Assembly (NCBI RefSeq): GCF_030272615.1
Contig: NC_081405.1
Location: 649,237,420-649,301,419 of the forward strand
Length of the DNA: 64,000 nucleotides
Source: Cryptomeria japonica
Lineage: Eukaryota > Streptophyta > Pinopsida > Cupressales > Cupressaceae
Reading direction: 5' to 3'
The position numbers and the translations under genes are program-made. Below, piece by piece: positions 56,830-64,000 of the stretch (position 1 is its first letter; each line of letters opens with the position of its first letter). The notes under the pieces are model-generated. The model worked only from the letters and a program-made list of their open reading frames with translations, was not told the DNA's origin and did not search any database.

Positions 56830-58359
56830 TGTTGGCAATATTGCATTATAACAGACAATGAAAGATTGTTCACATTTCAATAAGGATATTGAGAAGGTTG
56901 TTGATGATTATGGATATAACTGATTAAAGATGTTTTACTGTCTTGATATTATTATTTTGTCATTGATGTCAAGAAATTGATTTTCTAATTCAGTATGATG
57001 TTGCCATATCTTGAGAAGTATGATATGAAGATTATGAAGAAGTCAGTAAAAGACATAGGAAAGAATATGATGAATAAAGGGATGAATAAGGTATTCAATT
57101 GGAAACTACTACCGAGTCAGACAATGATGAGATCATGATGTTTTAGATTGCTTTAACATCATACATATGTTGTAAAATGTAAAGGCTAATACTATACTAT
57201 GTTATCAACCAAAGAACCTAGTTGGTAAACCCTAAGGAACCTAGTCGATAAACCCTAAGGTTATCGCTATCCGTTAATGAAGGCGAAATGTCTACCGAGT
57301 GAAGTTTAGTATTCACTAAGTTGTAACCGAGCTATAACAGAATGCATTAAATGTTTACATGCAATATTTAATGAAAGAAGCTAATGAGCTGGAGCGGATC
57401 AATAATTGGTAAGCCATGGAAAAAGTTTGTTAACGAATCTAAGGCAATGGAAAGTTGGCATAATGATCTACAACTCAGATTGAACCGCAATACCCTGGCA
57501 CAAGTTCCAAGACTATTATGCAAGTTTTGAGGCAGGGTAAAACATTTTCAGATCGAAAGATGCATTGAACCTGGATAAGATTGAAGATCTGATGGCTATG
57601 ATTGATCATGGGAAATGTGATCAAGGAGATTAAGTGGTTACCTAATTGTTTATAAATAGAAAACTGTTGATAAACAATGTATGCGGGCAAGTGTATGCAC
57701 AAGGATGTTACATAGTGATTACCGAGCACAAAAGCTTGAAGACCTGTTAGAATAACAGAGTATAGAAGCCCTGTAGATAGACAAGATTAGTTCTATGTCT
57801 AGATTGTATTGAACAAATAAGAATCTGCTTTAGCATTTTAGATGTGAAGTTGCAGATAGATTTTTATTATTGTTATTTTGTGAAAGTGATAGAAAATCTC
57901 TTAACCGAGTGGACTTAACAGTCTTATATGTAAATGCTCTAGCAAGGTGACATTTTGATTGAGTGTTTGAAAGCCTTTGACAAGGTCACTTCTAACAAAG
58001 TGAAGATCCTAACAGATCTGAGGGAAATCCCTTAATTGGGTCATATCTAGCAATGTGTTTGTAATCTTTAACAGGATTTGCTTTTAACCGAGCATACTCT
58101 AGAAAAGTATATTTCTTAGTGGGTCCAAAATCCCACAGTGGTTTTTCCCTATTTGGGTTTCCATGTTAAATCTGGTGTTATGAGGTTTATATTGTTCATA
58201 TGTTTTTAAATTTGCATGTTTGATAGTTTTGGATATATAACTGATATATATGTTACCGAGGTTGAATTTGATGTTTTTATGGATGGTTAAGTTTGTATGA
58301 TTCACCCCTCCCTCTCATCTTGTTGGCTATTGGATCTGTATTAAGTATCAGAACTATCA
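56830..58359 (+). repeat. 5' LTR of Copia-C
   Basis: 1530 bp, starting TGTTGGCAAT and ending CTATCA. It is rich in CCGAG words (CTACCGAGTGAAG, TAACCGAGC), where Copia-B has CCGGT. AAAATCCCACAGTGGTTTTT near 58128 is the shared U5-side module. Short open frames are not genes. Confidence 0.9.
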
Positions 58360-58361
58360 AT

Positions 58362-58373
58362 TGGTATCAGAGC
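58362..58373 (+). other. primer-binding site of Copia-C, initiator tRNA-Met type
   Basis: TGGTATCAGAGC two bases after the LTR. Confidence 0.95.
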
Positions 58374-58423
58374 TTTGGACTCCAAAAGGAATGTTTAAAG
58401 GCACTTGAGTTAAAGATCCAAAG

Positions 58424-61400
58424 ATGTATAAGAGAGATGCACTGAAGCTAAACAAGTCAAGTTTCTGTACATGGCAGAAAAGGATGAAGCTACATCTATC
58501 AGGAGTTGGAGAATATGTTGTATACTATCTGGAGAATGATTTTGTCACACCAAGAACCTATCCATTGACTGTGGAAGAGATAAAGGCAAAGAAAGAACAT
58601 ATTCAAGCAATGATTGAAATAACATCTGCATTGACCAATTTAGAGTCTAATGATCTAGAAGGCTACAATGATGCAAAGGCAATGTGGAATAAGTTCATAT
58701 CAGTATATGAAGGAGATGAACATGTTCAAAGAGAAAAAGTAGACAGTTGAAGAGGACAACTTGAATCTATTAGGATGAATGAAGGTGAGAACATAACTTA
58801 GTACAGTACAAGACTAAAGGAGATTGTCAATCAAATCAAAGGACCAGGTGGAACTATTGAAGAAAAATATATAACAAGTAAGTTGTTAAAAACCCTTCTA
58901 CTAGCTTATGCAATCCGAGTCTCAACAATCAATGAATTGAGGTCTGTACCTAATATGCCAGTTTCCTTGGATTCTACTATTGGTAAGCTACATGCATTTG
59001 AGTTAAGTAATTTTGATAACAGTGGATCTTAAATAAAGTTGAATCTACATTTAGTTCTTTTCATCTTGATGAATCTAATGATTACAATGAAAGAAAGTAT
59101 AAGCACTCTTAAGGAGATCACAGTGGAGCAAGTGAAAGATTTTGAAAGAACATGGAAGCAGTACACAAACTATATGAAGAAATTAGAAAGCAAGAAGAGT
59201 TTGAAGAACTATTAGCCAAACGGTTACCGAGAGGCAAAGGTAAGTATAAAGGAAAACTACCTTTGAAATCTTTCAATTGTGATAAGATTGGACATATGGC
59301 TTCTAACTGTCCTGACAAAGATTTTACTAAAAAGAAAGATTACTGAGATGCCAGACAGAAAGATAACCATTTTAAAGGACACCAAGACTTCAGAAGAAGA
59401 GATAGAAAGACATGCTTAATGGTTGATGAAGAATCTAACAATGATAAATCAGATGAGACTGATACAGAGGAAGTTGTTTATGTGGCTATCAAGGATGGAT
59501 CAGATGAAGAAAGGTATGAAGAAAAAGACCTAATATCTCACATAAACACTAATGATTCTTGGATTATAGATAGTGGATGCTCACATCATATGACAGGAGA
59601 TAAACACAAGTTTGTTATGTTAGAAGATTATGATGGAGGCTATGTTAGATTTGTTAATGATGCACCATGTTTGGTAAGAGGTAAATGATCTATAACACTT
59701 CTTGATAATGCAAGATGCAATGATGTCTATTGGGTTGAATGTTTGAAATACAATTTGTTGAGTGTTGCACAACTAAACAACACAGGTTACCAAATAGAAT
59801 TTCAGAAAGGAATTGTCAAAGTTCATGACAAGAATGGAAAGTTAGCTGCTACTGGGACACAAACAAAAGGTAATACATTTCACCTTGACTCAACTCAGAA
59901 TAAGTGTTTGCATGCAAAGATTGATTATACTTGGCTATGGCATAAGAGGCTTTGTCATGTGAATTTTGATAACCTGATTAAGATAAGTAAGAAGCATAGA
60001 GTAAGAGGTCTACCGAGTCTTGAAAAACCTGAGAATGCTATATGCTGAGGATGCCAAATGGGTAAGATTACAAGATCAAGCTTTACAAGTAAGTCTTACA
60101 CTTCTAAGGCAATTTTAGATCTAGTGCACACTGATCTTTGTGGTCCTATGAAAGTTCAATGTTATTATGGTGATAAGTATTTCATATTATTTGTGGATGA
60201 CTATTCAAAGATGATGTCAGTAATGTTTTTAAAAGAAAAATCAGAAGCTTTTCAAATGTTTAAATGGTACAAGGCAAGAGTTGAAAATGAAACAAGAAGA
60301 CAATTGAAATGTCTTAGATCAGATAGAGGAGGAGAATTCACATTTGATGAATTCAAATTATTCTGCAATGATCATGATATTAAAAGACCTGCACCGAGAA
60401 CTCCATAGTAGAATGGAATAGTTGAAAGAAGAAACGAATCTCTTGTGGATTGCGCTAGAACACTGATGATTGAGAAGAAGGCACCACAAACATTTTGGAG
60501 AGAAGCAATAAGCACAGCTGTTTACACCTTGAATGGAGTTCAATTGAAGAAAGGTACTTTGAAGACACCATATGAGATCTGGTATGATAAGAAACCTAAT
60601 GTTAGTTATTTTAAAATCTTTGGAAGTAGATGCTATGTTCATAAAGATGATAGAAATGGCAAGTTTGATCAGAAAAGTGAAGAAGGAACATTTCTAGGTT
60701 ATTCTTCTAGAAGCAAATCATTTAAATGTCTAATCAAATCATCTAACAAAATAGTAGAAAGTGCAAATGTGAAAATTGATGAATTTGTAGAAAGAAATGA
60801 TAAAGGAAATTCCAAAGAACCAAAAGACTATGATGAATTTGTCTATGTGCAACCGAGAAGTCCTACCGAGAAAATTGTTGAAGAAAATGAAGAAAATATC
60901 CAGTTATTGAGTGATGGATAAGATCATACAGAGCCTACCGAGCTTGTATTAGACAAGTATGTCAGAACACATCATGCACCAAGTCAGATTATAGGAGATA
61001 AGGGTGATCCAGTGATGACAAGGAACAAACTGAGACAGAACACATGTTTGATATCTGAATTTGAACCGAGAATAGTAAAGGAGGCTTGTAACAGTGAAGA
61101 TTGGGTAAATGCTATGACAGAAGAGATTGATCAAATCAAGAAGAATGACACATGGACACTAATCCCAAGACCAAAGGACAAAAATGTAATTGGTACAAAG
61201 TGGATTTTCAGAAACAAGTTAAATGAAAAAGGGGAGGTCATTCAAAACAAAGCAAGATTAGTTTGCAAAGGTTATGCACAAGAAGAAGGAATTGATTATG
61301 GTGAAACTTTTGCACTTGTTGCTAGACTTGAAGGAGTAAGAACATTGTTGGCCTATGCTGCTTTCCAGAACTTCAAGATTTATCAAATAGATGTCAAATC

Positions 61401-62598
61401 TGCATTTCTGAATGGAATATTAGAAGAATAAGTTTTATTGAACAACTTGAAGGATTTGTTGAAGACAATAATAAAGATCAGGTATGTAAGTTGAATAAAG
61501 CTTTATATGGTTTGAAACAACCACCAAGAGCATGGTATGAAAGATTGCATTCTTACTTGATTAAAATTTGTTTTATAAGGACAAGTGAGAACAACAACAT
61601 GTACATGAAGAATGATGAAAATGAAATATTGATCTCAACCATATTTGTTGATGATATTATATTTTGTGGAAATGACTCTTTATGCAAGAACTTTGGAAAT
61701 GAAATGAGCAAAGAATTTGAGATGTGATTAATCGGTGAGATAAAGTATTTTATAGGTTTACAGATACTGCAAATGAAAAATGAGATTTTCATTACTCAAT
61801 CCAAGTACATAAAGGAAATTTTGAAGAAATTTGGAATGGATGTTTCAAAACCAGTAAGTACTCCTATGACTACCAACTATAAATTATCAAAGAATGATGA
61901 ATCTACATCTGTTGATGAGACACTCTACCGATCCATGATTGGAAAACTACAATATGTTGTTCACAGCAGACCAGACATAGCACATGCAATAGGTATAGTT
62001 GCAAGATTCTCTTTAGATCCTAAGGAAACACACATGACAACAATCAAAAAAAAAATTTAGATACTTGAAAGGCATAGAGGATTATGGCTTAGTATATCAG
62101 AAAGGAAATGATTTTGATTTAAAAGTTTATACTAATGCTGATTGGGCAGGCAACATTGATGACAGAAAAAGCACAAGTGGTGGAACTTTCTTTTTAGAAG
62201 AAAGACTAGTGAGTTGGCTTAGCAAGAAACAAGGATGTGTTTCACAGTCAACAACAAAAGCTGAATACGTTGCTGCAGCACTGAATTGTACCAACATTGC
62301 ATGGATCAAACAACTGTTGGAAGGTATAAATGAAAAATTTACTGAGCTAGTAACTATATTTTGTTACAATACTAGTGCCATTAATATTTCAAAAAATCCT
62401 GTTATGCACTCTAAGACAAAGCACATATCTATCAAATATCATTATGTTAGAGAAGAATCTTAGGAGAAGAAAGTGGTGTTGGAATATGTCAGCACAAAGA
62501 AGCAAATAGCAGATATCTTCACCAAGCCACTACCAAGGGACACTTTTGAATATCTCAGAAGTAAGTTAGGGGTCCTACCTTTATCTTCTACTCACTGA
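58424..62598 (+). pseudogene. Copia-C gag-pol polyprotein, broken by stops and frameshifts
   Basis: ATG at 58424 (MYKRDALKLNK) opens Gag (UBN2 type). The knuckle reads SFNCDKIGHMASNC, the first Cys being Ser. Protease is DSGCSHHMTG (about 59573). Integrase has an intact-looking triad region: HTDLCGP, LRSDRGGEF and the NGIVERRN Glu. Reverse transcriptase has [24 protein letters not shown] and FVDDIIF; RNase H has YTNADWAG, STTKAEYVAA and YNTSAINIS, ending with LGVLPL before TGA at 62598. Frameshifts lie near 59030, 61430-61490 and at an A run near 62050. At least six stops are scattered through it. All domains of a copia polyprotein are present. Confidence 0.9.
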
Positions 62599-63021
62599 CC
62601 AAGTTCAGTGAAAGAATCAATCTGATGACTCTATTGAATATCTTTTGGGAGTTGATGTTGGAGTTATACACTTTAGGCTATTTTCTAAAAGTATACTAGA
62701 ATTAATACTGGAAATAATACAAAGAATATTACAGGGAACAGGAATTGAAGAGAAATGGTCTGATCGAGACTCAGTTGATACACAACAACAGGAAATAACT
62801 TCTTACAGAAACAAATTATGTTTTACTTCTTTTCTTTTTGGCATTGTTGACAAAGGGGGAGAATACCTATGAAAGGGGAGAAGAGTAGATTACAGATTGG
62901 AAAGAAGACTGAGAAAACAGGAGAAGTCTAATGTATGGGGGAGAGCATTTCAAAATCATAGCAATCCAAATCTACTAAGGTCAAATCAATTGGTTTTGCC
63001 ATCAATGCCAAAGGGGAAGAT
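62599..63021 (+). other. Copia-C 3' untranslated region with polypurine tracts
   Basis: GACAAAGGGGGAGAATA (about 62849), ATGGGGGAGAGC (about 62935) and CCAAAGGGGAAGAT (63008-63021) precede the LTR. The apparent open frame at 62645-62872 has no recognisable content. Confidence 0.8.
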
Positions 63022-64000
63022 TGTTGGCAATGTTGCATTATAACAAACAATGAAAGATTGTTGGGATTTCAATAAGGATATTGAGAAGGTTGATGATGAT
63101 TATGGATATAACTGATTAAAGATGTTTTACTATCTTGATATTATTATTTTGTCATTGATGTCAAGAAATTGATTTTCTAATTCAGTATGATGTTGCCATA
63201 TCTTGAGAAGTATGATATGAAGATTATGAAGAAGTCGGTAAAAGACACAGGAAAGAATATGAAGAATAAAGGGATGAATAAGGTATTCAATGGGAAACTA
63301 CTACCGACTCAGACAATGATGAGATCATGATGTTTTAGATTTTTTTAACATCATACATATGTTGTAAAATGTAAAGGTTAATACTATACCATGTTATCAA
63401 CCAAAGAACCTAGTTGGTAAACCCTAAGGAACCTAGTCGGTAAACCCTAAGGTTATCGCTATTGGTTAATGAAGGCAGAATGCCTACCGAGTGAAGTTTA
63501 GTATTCACCGAGTTGTTACCAAGTTGTAACCGAGCTATAATAGAATGCATTAAATGTTTACATGCGGTATTTAATGAAAGAAGCTAATGAGCTGGAGCGG
63601 ATCAATGATTGGTAAGCCGTGGAAGAAGTTTGTTAACAAATCTAAGGCAATGGAAAGGCGGCATAATGATCTACAGCTCAGATTGAACCGCAATACCCTG
63701 GCACAAGTTCCAAGTCTATTATGAAAGTTCCAAGGTTGGGTAAAACATTTTTAGATCAAAAGATGCATTGAACCTGGACAAGATTGAAGATCTGATGGCT
63801 ATGATTGATCATGGGAAATGTGATCAAGGAGATTAAGCAGTTACCTAATTGTTTATAAATAGAAAACTGTTGATAAACAATGTATGTGGTAAAGTGTATG
63901 CATAGGGATGCTACATAGTGATTATCGGGCACAGAAGCTTGAAGACCTATTAGAATAACAGAGTATAGAAGCCCAGCAGATAGACAAGATTAGTTCTATA
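63022..64000 (+). repeat. 3' LTR of Copia-C, partial
   Basis: It matches the first part of 56830-58359 and runs off the window. It carries an extra copy of TTACCAAGTTG near 63516 relative to the 5' LTR. Confidence 0.9.

Larger units (their letters stand above)
56830..64000 (+). mobile_element. Copia-C, Sirevirus-like Ty1-copia element, 3' end outside the window
   Basis: The 5' LTR (56830-58359) and the start of the 3' LTR (63022 onwards) both begin TGTTGGCAAT. Primer site, gag-pol and polypurine tracts are in order. The two LTR copies differ by about 4-5% over the visible 980 bp, including an 11-bp indel near 63520. The 3' end and any target duplication cannot be seen. Confidence 0.9.

Overview
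This is nuclear DNA of a land plant, most probably a gymnosperm with a large repeat-rich genome. I found no host single-copy gene, rRNA or complete tRNA gene. Almost everything is retrotransposon sequence nested inside older transposons. The plant assignment rests on Sirevirus-like Ty1-copia elements (iMet primer sites, repeated AAAGGGGGAGAT tracts), a Tat-type Ty3-gypsy element with a second RNase H, and a plant mobile domain gene. The gymnosperm assignment is inference from the long divergent LTRs and the absence of genes.

Left third (1-24348). A plus-strand Ty3-gypsy 3' end (polypurine tract 1655-1669, LTR from 1670) is split by a minus-strand copia-type element at 2332-12284 flanked by TCAAC. 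That element has a coiled-coil/zinc-knuckle gag-like gene and a second, envelope-position gene but no pol. A 2.6-kb TG...CA insert (4241-6835, flanked by ATCTT) interrupts the second gene. The gypsy LTR resumes at 12290 and ends near 13277, facing a minus-strand gypsy LTR (to 14388). AT-rich non-coding DNA, an LTR remnant, a minisatellite with long CT tracts and a probable solo copia LTR fill 15-22 kb. A decayed transposase-like gene lies at 22495-24348.

Right two thirds (24349-64000). Copia-A (minus strand) inserted into the transposase-like gene. Its body was then split by a Tat-type gypsy element (29392-46580). Its right LTR was split by Copia-B (48779-56364, complete, TSD TAATG) and again by Copia-C (56830 to beyond the window). 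LTR-pair differences judged by eye are about 11% for the pol-less element, 10% for Copia-A, 9% for Copia-B, 4-5% for Copia-C and 2-3% for the gypsy element, which agrees with the nesting order.

The most interesting object is the Tat-type element. Its minus strand encodes Gag, protease, a G-patch-like segment, an RT whose catalytic core is deleted, a second RNase H and integrase. Between pol and the 3' LTR, on the opposite strand, lies what looks like a separate transcription unit: a TATA-like box, a short first exon, a GT-AG intron of about 1.06 kb packed with a TAGCGCAT-type repeat, and a plant mobile domain exon with an acidic tail. The same octamer in reverse orientation (ATGCGCTA) is clustered near the other end of the element. 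An extended primer site matches the 3' portion of tRNA-Lys. Every coding region seen is damaged, so none of these elements looks autonomous now.
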